DNA of 64,000 nt, taken from Caballeronia zhejiangensis (lineage in GTDB: Bacteria > Pseudomonadota > Gammaproteobacteria > Burkholderiales > Burkholderiaceae). Location: NCBI RefSeq assembly GCF_000698575.1, contig NZ_JFHD01000031.1, forward strand, positions 1 through 64,000. Direction: 5' to 3'. The notes beneath the pieces were generated by a model. It saw nothing but the letters and a program-made list of their open reading frames with translations. It made no database searches and had not been told where the DNA came from. Positions 8,399 through 17,449 of this stretch are shown here, piece after piece. Made by a program: the position numbers and the translations under genes. The stretch's first letter is position 1, and each line of letters begins with the position of its first letter.

Positions 8399-9920
8399 CG
8401 AGCTTTCCGAGCCGATGCTTGAGCACCTTGCCGCTCGTGGACACGGGCAATGCATCGAGTATGCGGATAGAAGAAGGCCGCTTGTAGGGCGCGAGCCGCT
8501 CGCCGACCCACTCCGCGAGTTCGCTTTCGCTCGCCGTGCAGCCGGGCCTCAATTCGACGAACGCAAGCACGTCTTCATTGCCCTGCACGCTCCGTCCGAT
8601 CACGGCGGAATGCAGCACGGCGGGATGACTGTTGAACGCCTGCTCTACTTCCGCGGGATACACGTTGAAACCCGAGCGGATGATCAACTCCTTGCTGCGC
8701 CCGACGATATACAGGTTGCCCCTCTCGAAGCGCGCGAGATCGCCCGTCTTGAGCCAGCCGTCCTCCGTCACCGTGGCCGCCGTCTGCGCCGCATCGCGGT
8801 AATAGCCGAGCATCACGTTCGGCCCGCGCACCCATAGCTCGCCGGTATCGTCGGCGTCGCTTTGATGCGCGAGCGGCACGATGCGCGCCTCGACGCCTGG
8901 AATCAGCGGCCCGACGGACGAATCGGGCGCCGGTGCATCGAGCAGCGTGTTCGATACGGTCGGACTGCTCTCCGTCATGCCATAGCCGTTATGCAAGGGC
9001 ACACCGTAGAACGCTTCGGCAGCGGCCTTGAGCGTCATGTCGAGAGGCGAGCCGCCGCAATAGACGAAGCGCAACGATGGCGCATTCAGGCCGCCGCGCG
9101 GCGTGAAATGATCGATCAGCTTCGCATGCATCGCGGGAACGCCTTGAAAGATCGTCATGCGTTCATCGCTGAGAACGCGTCCCGCGCGCGCGGGATCGAA
9201 ACGCGCCGCAAGACGCAACGTCGCGCCCGCATACAGCGAACCGAGGCACATGGACGCAAGACCGAACACATGCGATACCGGCAGTACGGCATAGACGCGA
9301 TCGCTGGTACCGACACGACGCAGCGTGCTGGATACTGCCGCGACGAACAGCAGATTGCGATGCGACAGCATCACGCCCTTCGGCGCGCCGGTCGTTCCCG
9401 TCGTGTAGATGAGCGCCGCGCATTGCCTGTCCGATGACAGTCCGTGCGGCTCCTGCTGAGACGCGGCATCGATATCGCTTAACGCAAACGCGCCGATCGG
9501 CGTCGCATCGAGCGATTCGACCGAAGCGCCGTCACGTTGCGCGTGATGCGCGGCGTCGTCGGAAACATCGACGGTATAGAGCGCGATGCGTGGCTTCGCA
9601 TGCGCGCGGATCGCATCGAGCTCGACTGCGGACAATCGCGCATTCACGATCAGCGCCCACGCATCGAGACGGCTCACGGCAAAAAGCGATGCGACGAGCA
9701 GGACGCTGTTCTCGCCGATCAGCATGACGCGATCGCCGGCGCGCACGCCCGCCGCACCGAGACGCGCGGCCAGCGCATCGATTGCATCGTCGAGTTGCGC
9801 ATAAGTCAACGTGCGCGCGTCCTCATGCAACGCGATGTGATCGGGATGCGCCTTCGCACCGCGCGAGATGATCGCGTCGATGCGCGCGGGCAGCGACGCA
9901 ATGAGCTTGTTCGTATCCAT
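8391..9920 (-). CDS. AMP-binding acyl-CoA synthetase
   Basis: A 509-residue enzyme of the ANL superfamily that activates a carboxylic acid with ATP and joins it to CoA. The P-loop-like signature is IYTTGTTGAPKG at residues 171-182; the A5-A8 motifs are visible as NGYGMTESSP, GELWVRGPNVMLGYY and GWLKTGDLARF, and the catalytic lysine of the C-terminal lid is Lys498 in STSGKVLKHRL. It is the last gene of the minus-strand GntR/BKACE operon, 52 bases after the SMP-30 gene. It may activate an acid released in that pathway, such as acetoacetate or a shortened acid, but the acyl pocket cannot be read reliably. Its 3' end overlaps the convergent efflux gene by eight bases. Confidence 0.88.
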   Translation of the reverse strand: MDTNKLIASLPARIDAIISRGAKAHPDHIALHEDARTLTYAQLDDAIDALAARLGAAGVRAGDRVMLIGENSVLLVASLFAVSRLDAWALIVNARLSAVELDAIRAHAKPRIALYTVDVSDDAAHHAQRDGASVESLDATPIGAFALSDIDAASQQEPHGLSSDRQCAALIYTTGTTGAPKGVMLSHRNLLFVAAVSSTLRRVGTSDRVYAVLPVSHVFGLASMCLGSLYAGATLRLAARFDPARAGRVLSDERMTIFQGVPAMHAKLIDHFTPRGGLNAPSLRFVYCGGSPLDMTLKAAAEAFYGVPLHNGYGMTESSPTVSNTLLDAPAPDSSVGPLIPGVEARIVPLAHQSDADDTGELWVRGPNVMLGYYRDAAQTAATVTEDGWLKTGDLARFERGNLYIVGRSKELIIRSGFNVYPAEVEQAFNSHPAVLHSAVIGRSVQGNEDVLAFVELRPGCTASESELAEWVGERLAPYKRPSSIRILDALPVSTSGKVLKHRLGKLAN

Positions 9921-9972
9921 GTCGAGCGATATCGTTCGAGACCCTGAGGCCCGAATGATAAACGCTCATGCT

Positions 9973-10875
9973 CTATCCCGCGAAACGCGGCTCGGGAATG
10001 CCGCGCACGCCGAGGCCCGTCACCGCGAAAAGGCCGCCCTTGTCGCGCTCTTTCTGCGGAATGCCCCACATCGGGCGGCCCATCGTCGATACGTAGAGGA
10101 TGTCGAGACTCGGTCCGCCGAACATCACGCTCGTCAGATTGCGCACGGGAAACGGCACGACGCGATCGAGTTTGCCATCGGGAGCGAAGCGCAGAATGCG
10201 TCCGCCGAAGACGAGAGCCGACCAGACATAGCCTTCTTCATCGACGGTTGCGCCATCGAACGTGCCGGCCATGTCGTGCGCCGATGCGAACAGGCGCTTG
10301 TTCGTCGCCGCGCCCGTTTCGATGTCGTAGTCGTAGGCGTACATCTCCTTGCTGTATGTGTCGGTGAAGTAGAAGGTCTTGTTGTCGGGGCCCCAGCATG
10401 GGCCGTTCGAACAACTGATGCCGCTGTCGAGCCGCGTGACCTGGCCATTCGTATCGAGCCGGTACAGCCCGCCGCTGCGCGTCGAGCGCTGGCCGCGATC
10501 GGCATCGTAGCGGTCGAAGTCGTAGGACATGGTGCCCGCGATGAAGCGTCCACGGCGATCCACCTTTCCGTCATTGAACCGCGTCTCGGGATCGTCGCTT
10601 TCGGGATCGGCGATGAACTGCACGGTCTGCGCATCGAAGTCGTAGAAATGCAGGCCGTTCGCGAGCGCGACCACCGCGCCGCCCTGCTCGCGCAACGCCA
10701 TCGAACCGATGTGACGCGGCACGAAATAGCGCTTCACGTCGCCGCCGTCAGCACGGCAGCTATAGATTTCCGCGGCCGTGCTGTCGATCCAGTAGAGCCG
10801 TTCCTCCTTCACATCCCATAGCGGTCCTTCGCCGAGATGATTGTTCGCATCGACCAGCAAGCGTACTTCGGGCAT
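9973..10875 (-). CDS. SMP-30/gluconolactonase family lactonase
   Basis: A 300-residue six-bladed beta-propeller of the SMP-30/LRE family, which opens sugar lactones with a bound divalent metal. Metal and active-site landmarks are visible: Glu16 in HLGEGPLWD, the RFNDGKVD segment, the Asn in CSNGPCWG and the Asp region in GATVDEEGYVW. GGAG lies nine bases before the ATG. It follows the dehydrogenase gene by 15 bases in the catabolic operon. With a CUT2-type sugar importer and two dehydrogenases nearby, it most likely hydrolyses a lactone made by oxidation of an imported sugar or sugar acid. The exact lactone is unknown. Confidence 0.88.
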   Translation of the reverse strand: MPEVRLLVDANNHLGEGPLWDVKEERLYWIDSTAAEIYSCRADGGDVKRYFVPRHIGSMALREQGGAVVALANGLHFYDFDAQTVQFIADPESDDPETRFNDGKVDRRGRFIAGTMSYDFDRYDADRGQRSTRSGGLYRLDTNGQVTRLDSGISCSNGPCWGPDNKTFYFTDTYSKEMYAYDYDIETGAATNKRLFASAHDMAGTFDGATVDEEGYVWSALVFGGRILRFAPDGKLDRVVPFPVRNLTSVMFGGPSLDILYVSTMGRPMWGIPQKERDKGGLFAVTGLGVRGIPEPRFAG

Positions 10876-10890
10876 CGTCGTCTCCTTTGT

Positions 10891-11841
10891 TCAGGCTTCA
10901 CCGTCCTCGATATCGCGCCGATGCGCGAGCAGCGCCATCAAACGCCGATCGCGCCAGCGGCTGCGTTCTTCGATCTTCTCGCGGGGCAGCACCGCGCGCC
11001 GTTCGGCATCGAGCTTGCCGAGCGTCTCGGCCGACCAGTCGAACGGCTTGCGTCCCGCAGCGATGCTCTTGTATGTGCCGCCGTAGCGCGCAGCGTAATC
11101 GGCCACGCCACCGGGCGCGTTGAGGTCGATCGTTTCGAACGGGCCCATGAACGACCAGCGCATCGCGAGTCCATCGCGTATCACGGTGTCGAGATCGGCG
11201 GCGCTCGCATAACCTTGTTCATAGAGACTCAACGCTTCGTCGAGCAACGCGCCTTGCAGACGATTGAGCAGAAAGCCCGAGATCTCGCGATTCACGGTGA
11301 CGGGCTTTTGCTTCGCTCCTTCGTAGATGGCGCGTGCGCGTTCCATCGTGTCCTGCGAGGTCCACGGCGCGCCGCACAACTCGACGAGCGGCACCAGCGA
11401 CGGCGGATTCACCGGATGCGCGACGAGACAGCGTGCGCGGCCTGCCATGCCTTCCGTGAAGGTCGATGCAGGCAATCCCGATGTCGAACTCGCCAGAATC
11501 GCGTCAGGCTTCGTGAGGCGGTCCAGTTCGATGAACAACGCACGCTTCGCTTCCACCACTTCCGCGATGTTCTCCTGCACGAGATCGGCGTCGGCGACAG
11601 CATCGGCGAGATGTTCGCATGCGGTGATGCGGGCCACGATCGCATCGACGGCTTCATCGATCAGATCGAACGACGCCAGATCCTCGACGCTTTCGCGGAT
11701 CGCGGGAATCGCGCCGCCGAGCATGTCCTTCGATGCATCGTGGATCGTGACGTTGAAGCCGCTCTTCGCAAAGACGATCGCCCACGCGCGGCCGATACGG
11801 CCCGAACCGATCACCGCAATGTTGTTCGCTTGCATCTGCAT
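10891..11841 (-). CDS. 3-hydroxyacyl-CoA-dehydrogenase-family enzyme (CRYL1-like)
   Basis: A 316-residue NAD-dependent dehydrogenase related to lambda-crystallin/L-gulonate 3-dehydrogenase and L-carnitine dehydrogenase. The Rossmann motif is GSGRIGRAWA at residues 12-21 and the catalytic histidine is His142 in AHPVNPP. The C-terminal helical dimerisation domain contains SGFLLNRLQGALLDEA. It would oxidise a 3-hydroxyl group of a hydroxy acid to a 3-keto acid, the type of substrate the BKACE enzyme of the same operon cleaves. GAGG lies close before the first ATG, so I keep that start over the one two codons later. The substrate is inferred only from context. Confidence 0.85.
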   Translation of the reverse strand: MQMQANNIAVIGSGRIGRAWAIVFAKSGFNVTIHDASKDMLGGAIPAIRESVEDLASFDLIDEAVDAIVARITACEHLADAVADADLVQENIAEVVEAKRALFIELDRLTKPDAILASSTSGLPASTFTEGMAGRARCLVAHPVNPPSLVPLVELCGAPWTSQDTMERARAIYEGAKQKPVTVNREISGFLLNRLQGALLDEALSLYEQGYASAADLDTVIRDGLAMRWSFMGPFETIDLNAPGGVADYAARYGGTYKSIAAGRKPFDWSAETLGKLDAERRAVLPREKIEERSRWRDRRLMALLAHRRDIEDGEA

Positions 11842-11862
11842 CTGGTCCTCGTTCGAGTTGGT

Positions 11863-13962
11863 TTAGCCCTTCTTGTCCCGCAGCGTGATGACAGCCGCCA
11901 GCACGACGAGTCCGTTGATGATGTCGCGCACCGCGGGCGGCACCGTGGTTCCCGCAAGCAACGTCCCGAGCGCCGTAAGCAGCAGCGCGCCGCCGAACAC
12001 GCCGAGATAGTGCCCGCGTCCACCGGTAATCAATGCGCCGCCGACGACAACCACTGCAATCGACGGCAGCAGATACGGATCGCCCATGCCGAGAAAAGCT
12101 TGCGAGCTGAACCCCGCGAGCAACAGGCCGACGATCGCGGAGCACAGACCCGACAGGCAATACACGGCGATGAGCGTCGTGCCCACGCGCACGCCCGACA
12201 GCTTCGCCGCGACCGGCGAATTGCCGACCGCATACACGCGCCGCCCAAACGGCGTGCGATGCAGGAGCAGCAACGCGATGACGAGAAACACCGGCACGCT
12301 CCACGCCGCGATCGACAGCGGACCGAAGCGTCCGTTGGTGAATTCGCTGATCGTCGACGGCGACCATCCTTGTGGCGAGCCATTGCAATAGATCAGCGTG
12401 AGGCCTTGCAGCAAACCGTTCGCCGCAAGCGTGACGACGATCGGCGGCAAGCCGAGCATCACGACGCCCACGCCATTGAACACGCCGACGAGCAGGCCGA
12501 CCAGCAGCACCATCGGCACCGCCCACGCGGCCGCGCCGTTCACGCCGTGCGTGAGTCCGGTCAGCAACACGCCCGACAGCGTGATGAGCCAGGGCATCGA
12601 CAAGTCGAGTCCGCCCGTCAGGATCACCGCGCCCTGGCCGAGGCCGAGTATCGCGAGAAACAAGGTCAGCGTGAGCAGGCTGCTATAGAAGTTCGCGCTG
12701 ACGAGCACGCCCGGCCCATAGACAAAGCCCGTGATGACGACCACCGCGAAGAACAGCAGATAAGCCGGCACCACATACTTGACCCATTCGCGATTGCGCT
12801 CGATCCAGTCGGCGATCGGTCGTCCCTTCAGCTCCGTGTTTTCAACCGGACGATAATCGTCGACTTCGAACGCAACGCGCCGCGCATGCTTGTCGTCGCG
12901 TGCGCGCGTGCCCGTTCGCACCGCCTTGAGCCACTGCGCCGCGTGACGCGCGCATTCATGCGCCGCCGATTGCTTGCCGATCGACGAACCGAGCACCGCG
13001 AGAATCAGAATCACCGCCTCGGCTATCGTCGTGAAGAACGCCGATACGTTCAGCACGAGCAGAATGTTCACGGTGATCATCAGCGTCATTGCTGCGAACA
13101 CGGTGCCGACGCAGCCGCCACGTCCGCCGCCGAGCAACGTGCCGCCGAGCACGACGGCCGTGAACATCGAGAGCAGCAGCGGACGGCCGACGAGCGGATC
13201 GGCCGAGCCCGTCTGTGCCGATACATACAGACCCGCCGCCGCGTAGAACATGCCAGCGAGCGCATACGTCGCGATGCGGTAGCGCGTGACCGGCATGCCG
13301 TTCGCATACGCGCCGTCGGCATCGCTGCCTAACGCGTACAGACCCACGCCGTAACGCGTGCGCTTGATGAACGACCAGATCAACAGCGCAAGAATCAGCA
13401 AGCCCGCCGACATCGGCATCTTGTCGGGGATGAGATCGGCGGTGAGCACCGCGCCGAACTGATCGCCGACGCTGCCGCCCGGCTTGTTCTGAATCAGCAG
13501 CGTCAAGCCTTGCACCATGAACATCGTCGCCAGCGTGACGACGATCGATTGCAAGCGAAACCATGCGATCAGCGCGCCGTTGACGAGGCCGATGCCGCCG
13601 CCGATCGCCAGAATCAGCGCGGCGCCGCCCCATTGTTCGACGGGCGATCCTTGCACGAAGCGCACGGCAAGCACGTTCGCGAGCGACACGACCGCCGAGG
13701 CCGACAGATCGAATCCGCCCGACAGCACGACGATGGTCTGCCCGATCGCCGCGAGCGCGAGTGTAGTTGCGCTCGAAATTACCGATCCGATGTCGTAGAG
13801 CCCGACAGGTGTCGCGGACAGCGAAACCCATCCGGCGAGCATCGCAAGCAACGCACTGATCGCGATGATGAGCCCGCGATGATGATCGATGCGCGCGCCA
13901 AATCCCACGCGCGCGCCCGGCCGCACGACCTCGCTTTCGGGCGACGCAACGGCTATCTTCAT
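11863..13962 (-). CDS. Fused double permease of a CUT2-type sugar ABC transporter
   Basis: A 699-residue protein with two complete RbsC-like permease units in one chain. The first unit spans about residues 30-330 (SGGFDLSASAVVSLANVLAV near 81) and the second about 395-699 (TGGLDLSMPWLITLSGVLLT). They are joined by a charged, hydrophilic linker of about 65 residues (331-395). Each unit carries the glycine-rich family loop, GGTLLGGGRGG in the first and GGALITGGRGHYLG in the second. Most CUT2 importers use one or two separate permeases. The reading frame is open throughout, so this is a true fusion. The ATG at 13962 has GAGAGG six bases upstream and follows the ATPase gene by ten bases. It would import the substrate of the operon. 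Confidence 0.9.
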   Translation of the reverse strand: MKIAVASPESEVVRPGARVGFGARIDHHRGLIIAISALLAMLAGWVSLSATPVGLYDIGSVISSATTLALAAIGQTIVVLSGGFDLSASAVVSLANVLAVRFVQGSPVEQWGGAALILAIGGGIGLVNGALIAWFRLQSIVVTLATMFMVQGLTLLIQNKPGGSVGDQFGAVLTADLIPDKMPMSAGLLILALLIWSFIKRTRYGVGLYALGSDADGAYANGMPVTRYRIATYALAGMFYAAAGLYVSAQTGSADPLVGRPLLLSMFTAVVLGGTLLGGGRGGCVGTVFAAMTLMITVNILLVLNVSAFFTTIAEAVILILAVLGSSIGKQSAAHECARHAAQWLKAVRTGTRARDDKHARRVAFEVDDYRPVENTELKGRPIADWIERNREWVKYVVPAYLLFFAVVVITGFVYGPGVLVSANFYSSLLTLTLFLAILGLGQGAVILTGGLDLSMPWLITLSGVLLTGLTHGVNGAAAWAVPMVLLVGLLVGVFNGVGVVMLGLPPIVVTLAANGLLQGLTLIYCNGSPQGWSPSTISEFTNGRFGPLSIAAWSVPVFLVIALLLLHRTPFGRRVYAVGNSPVAAKLSGVRVGTTLIAVYCLSGLCSAIVGLLLAGFSSQAFLGMGDPYLLPSIAVVVVGGALITGGRGHYLGVFGGALLLTALGTLLAGTTVPPAVRDIINGLVVLAAVITLRDKKG

Positions 13963-13972
13963 GAGCAACCTC

Positions 13973-15484
13973 TCAACTGGAAAGCATCTTGCGCATCACG
14001 TTTTCTTCGGTCAGCGCGTCGCCGCTCAACTCGCCGGCGTTGCGTCCGCGATACATCACCGACACGCGGTCGCACACGTTGACGAGCTCGGGCACGTCCG
14101 TCGAATAGAAGAGCACGGAGCCACCCGCCGCGGCGAATGCACGCATCAGCACGAAGATCTGATGCTTGGTGCCGACGTCGATGCCGCGCGTCGGATCGAA
14201 CATGAGCCACACGCGGCTTTGCGTGAGCAGCCACTTGGCCATCGCGATCTTCTGCTGATTGCCGCCGGAGAACGACAGACACGGCTTGTACAGCGCGCGC
14301 GGATTCACCTCCATCTGCGCAAGCGAGCGACGAATCGCGGCCTGCTCGCGCTTGCGATCGATGAGGCCGAAGCGCGCATAGCGGCCGATCACGGGAAGCG
14401 ACACATTCTCGCCGCCGGGCAAGCGCAGGAACAGGCCTTCGGTCTTGCGGTCTTCGGGCAGAAAGCTCGTCGATACGCCGGCCTTCAGCGAATCCGCCGT
14501 CGATGTCAGCGTCACCGGTTTACCGTCGATGCGAATCTCGCCATCGTCGATGTAAGTGGCACCGAACAGCGCCTCGAACAGCTCGCGTTGCCCCATGCCC
14601 TGCAGCGCTGCGATGCCGTGCACTTCGCCCGGCTTCACGGCGAGATCGAAATCGGCGACGACGCCATCGACGCGAACGTTGCGCGTCTCGATCGCCGGCG
14701 TCGCGTCGCTTCGTACCGTCGTGATCTTAGGCGGATACTTCGCCTCCATCGAACGCCCGATGACGAGTCTAATTACTTCGTCATCCGATATATCCGCAGC
14801 GTCGAACGCGCCCACATCTCGGCCATTGCGATACACCGTGAGGCTGTCGCAGAACTCGCGCACTTCCTGCATGCGATGCGAGATGAACACGAAAGTCACG
14901 CCGCTCGCCTTCAGTTCGTCGATGCGCCGTGAGAGCCACGCGACATCGCGTCCCGACAGCGCGGACGTCGGTTCGTCGAGCAACAGCACTTTCGGCTTGC
15001 GCACGATGGCCTTCGCAATCTCGATCTTCTGCCGCACCGGCAACGAAAGATCGCGAATATAAGCGCCGGGACGCACATCGGACAGTTCGAGCCTGTCGAG
15101 CCATTCCGCTGCTTGCCGCTGCGCGTCGCGCTTTCTGATGCGCCCGAGAAAACCCGTCGGCTCGTACGACATCAATAGGTTCTGCGCGACCGTGAGATCG
15201 CGCACGAGCGTCATCTCCTGAAACGCCGTCTGCACGCCCGCGCGATGCGCGTCCTTCGGGCTCTTCATCGTCACGTCGCTGCCCATTACGCGGATGCTGC
15301 CCGCATCCGGCTGCATCAATCCGGACAGCAGCTTGACCGTGGTGGACTTTCCGGCGCCGTTCTCGCCGAGCAGCGCATGCACCGCGCCGCGCTTCACCGA
15401 GAACGACGCGCCATCGAGCGCGACGGTCGCGCCGAAGCGCTTCGTCACCTTCGACAGATCGATCGCCAATGATGCGTCGTTCAT
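13973..15484 (-). CDS. CUT2 sugar ABC transporter ATPase, double NBD
   Basis: A 503-residue RbsA-like ATPase with two nucleotide-binding domains. The first has Walker A GENGAGKSTT (around 37), a Walker B region VLLLDEPTSALSG and an unusual signature region around LSLPVRQKIEIAKAIV. The second has the degenerate Walker A GIAALQGMGQREL typical of this class and an intact signature LSFSGGNQQKIAMA. It couples ATP hydrolysis to the fused permease encoded ten bases downstream and works with the periplasmic binding protein encoded nine bases upstream. The start at 15484 fits the short N-terminus of the family. Confidence 0.92.
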   Translation of the reverse strand: MNDASLAIDLSKVTKRFGATVALDGASFSVKRGAVHALLGENGAGKSTTVKLLSGLMQPDAGSIRVMGSDVTMKSPKDAHRAGVQTAFQEMTLVRDLTVAQNLLMSYEPTGFLGRIRKRDAQRQAAEWLDRLELSDVRPGAYIRDLSLPVRQKIEIAKAIVRKPKVLLLDEPTSALSGRDVAWLSRRIDELKASGVTFVFISHRMQEVREFCDSLTVYRNGRDVGAFDAADISDDEVIRLVIGRSMEAKYPPKITTVRSDATPAIETRNVRVDGVVADFDLAVKPGEVHGIAALQGMGQRELFEALFGATYIDDGEIRIDGKPVTLTSTADSLKAGVSTSFLPEDRKTEGLFLRLPGGENVSLPVIGRYARFGLIDRKREQAAIRRSLAQMEVNPRALYKPCLSFSGGNQQKIAMAKWLLTQSRVWLMFDPTRGIDVGTKHQIFVLMRAFAAAGGSVLFYSTDVPELVNVCDRVSVMYRGRNAGELSGDALTEENVMRKMLSS

Positions 15485-15493
15485 CGCGCCGCC

Positions 15494-16621
15494 TCAGTCC
15501 TGATTGCCCGTCAAGGCCGCATTGAAGCCGACTTCCTTCGTCTCTTCAGAGTAGATGTCCGCGAACCAGCCCGGCGGTACCTTGTCCGGCGGGAACGCGG
15601 TGCAGCCCGCCTTCAGTTCGTCGATGCTGCCCGTCTTGCACAGCTTCGATTCCGAGGTCAGCACGAGCGGCAGCTTGAGCGTCACGCGCGCCGGAAAGTC
15701 GCCGCCGTCGAGCTTCTTCACGGCCATCTTGAGCGCCATCGCGCCCGAGTACGGAGGCGCGCCGTAAGAGATCGAGCGATAGCCGATCGAGCGATAACCG
15801 CCCTGTCCCTTCACTTCGCCCGGCGGCAGCATCTGCACGCGATGCCCGTTAGACGATTCGCCCGCGCACGGCTTGATCTTGTCGTCGGCAATGCCCGCTT
15901 GGAGCTGCATCGACGCCGCCGTGAAGCAGCCGACCTGCATCCACAGGCCGTCGATCTTGTCCCAGCTGTTCGTCGCGAGAATCTTCGAAAGCTCGGTCTT
16001 CGCGGTCGCCTGACTCCACATGCCCGTTCCTTCCGCGACGATCTTGATGTCCGGATACTTCGCGAACACGGCCTTCGCCGCCTCGGTGCGTGCGCGATCG
16101 ACCGACGTGCCCGGCACGCCCGTGATCATCACGACATTGCCCTTGCCGTTGATGGTCTTCGCGAGCCATTCCGCGGTGACGGTGCCCGCCTGATGCTGAT
16201 CGATCGTCACGTTATGCGCGCACGGCTCGGTGACTTCTCCGTCATACGCCGCGACGACGACGCCCTTCGAGCACGCGTTCTTGATCGCGCGATTGAGCGC
16301 CGTCGGCGAGATCGGATAGATGACGATGGCCTTCGCGCCTGCCTGCACCATCGAGTTGATCTGCTGAATCTGCTTCTGCGCATCGGTGCCCGCGACCTGC
16401 ACTTCGAGATCGACCTTGTCTTTCAGCCCCGGCGTATTGGCCATCGCCTTGACCATGTTCGCGGCTTCGGTTTGCCAGTCGTTGCCGACATAGCTCATCG
16501 ACAAAAAGATCTTGTATTTGCCGGCCGCGTGCGCCGTGCCCGATACGGCGAGCGCCGCCGCGAACGCGAGGCCGAGCGCTGCCCGTCCCGCATGACGAAT
16601 CGACTGCGTCAATGCTTTCAT
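15494..16621 (-). CDS. Periplasmic substrate-binding protein of the CUT2 transporter
   Basis: A 375-residue exported binding protein of the type 1 periplasmic (RbsB/sugar-binding) fold. The signal peptide ends at SGTAHA (about residue 32). The mature protein opens with YKIFLSMSYVGNDWQTEAAN and contains AKAIVIYPISPTALNRAI and VVVAAYDGEV, standard sugar-binding landmarks. GGAGG sits just before the ATG at 16621, which decides the start; the frame extends upstream without a credible ribosome binding site. It is larger than RbsB (about 296) and resembles binding proteins for nucleosides or modified sugars. Its ligand would identify the operon substrate. Confidence 0.9.
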   Translation of the reverse strand: MKALTQSIRHAGRAALGLAFAAALAVSGTAHAAGKYKIFLSMSYVGNDWQTEAANMVKAMANTPGLKDKVDLEVQVAGTDAQKQIQQINSMVQAGAKAIVIYPISPTALNRAIKNACSKGVVVAAYDGEVTEPCAHNVTIDQHQAGTVTAEWLAKTINGKGNVVMITGVPGTSVDRARTEAAKAVFAKYPDIKIVAEGTGMWSQATAKTELSKILATNSWDKIDGLWMQVGCFTAASMQLQAGIADDKIKPCAGESSNGHRVQMLPPGEVKGQGGYRSIGYRSISYGAPPYSGAMALKMAVKKLDGGDFPARVTLKLPLVLTSESKLCKTGSIDELKAGCTAFPPDKVPPGWFADIYSEETKEVGFNAALTGNQD

Positions 16622-16661
16622 GTCTTCCTCCGGTATTCGTATGGTTATGAAGCGGGCGCTT

Positions 16662-17435
16662 CTAACTTCGGATGTGCGGCAGACGAGCGCTCGCGGGCAG
16701 AGCGATGCCCGCGCTGCCGGGCACGACATTCGGGTCGTGTCCGGGTATGACGAAATCGGCGATCTGACGGATGCGCGACAACGAGCCGATCTCCGCCAGC
16801 GTTTCATGCACGATGCCCACTGGAACGAGATCGACGATGTTCTCCATACAGTTCGCGCAATCGCCGGCGATCAGCACGACACCTTCTTCCGTGTCGACCG
16901 CGACGGACTGATGCCCCGGCGTATGACCCGGCGTCGGCACGACGCGCACGCCGGGCACGATATCGGTCACGCCGTTCACGAACTGCCAGCGAAAATACGC
17001 GAGCGGCTCGCGGCCGATCAGAAACTCCTGGTAATACGTGGCCTGCGTCGGCAGCGGATGACCCGCGTATTCCCACTCGGCCGCCTGCACGATGAAGCGC
17101 GCATTCTTGAAAAGCGTGTTGCCGCCGGAATGGTCGTAATGCAGATGCGTGTTGATGACGATATCGACCTCGTCCGCGCTCCAGCCGACATACTCCTTCA
17201 ACGCGCGTTCGAGCTTTTCCTCCGGCGCCTGATCGCATGGGCACACGAAGTTCGACACCCAGCCTGGATCGTGTATGCCCGTATCGACGACGATCTTCTT
17301 CTGCGCGCCGACAATCGCCGTCGACCATACGGGCACCTTCATCTGCTGGCCGAAGTAGCGGCCATACACTTGCGATGAGCGATCGACGGTGAGCCAGCCC
17401 GTCGGCATCGCGACTACCTTCAGCTTCGTGCTCAC
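16662..17435 (-). CDS. Metallo-beta-lactamase-fold lactonase (AHL-lactonase-like)
   Basis: A 257-residue MBL-fold hydrolase. The dinuclear zinc motif is NTHLHYDHSGG (His97, His99, Asp101, His102), with later ligands in PTPGHTPGHQS, IAGDCANC and IPGHDPNV. This arrangement matches the N-acyl-homoserine-lactonase (AttM/AiiA-like) subfamily, which opens lactone rings. I place the start at the GTG at 17435, because GGAGG is five bases upstream and MSTKLKVVAMPTGW is the usual N-terminus; upstream sequence in frame belongs to the BKACE gene. Within this catabolic operon it may act on a sugar-acid lactone or a thioester intermediate rather than a signal molecule. Both uses are possible. Confidence 0.82.
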   Translation of the reverse strand: MSTKLKVVAMPTGWLTVDRSSQVYGRYFGQQMKVPVWSTAIVGAQKKIVVDTGIHDPGWVSNFVCPCDQAPEEKLERALKEYVGWSADEVDIVINTHLHYDHSGGNTLFKNARFIVQAAEWEYAGHPLPTQATYYQEFLIGREPLAYFRWQFVNGVTDIVPGVRVVPTPGHTPGHQSVAVDTEEGVVLIAGDCANCMENIVDLVPVGIVHETLAEIGSLSRIRQIADFVIPGHDPNVVPGSAGIALPASARLPHIRS

Positions 17436-17449
17436 GATGCCCTCCGCTA

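Noticed and set aside
10837-13332. Very long plus-strand open frame (831 codons) opposite the catabolic operon
   Set aside because: It is extremely rich in Arg, His, Ala and Gln with no recognisable domain. It mirrors well-defined genes on the minus strand, as expected of antisense shadows in high-GC DNA. The same holds for other long shadows, for example 1695-3245, 5746-7005 and 39673-41886.
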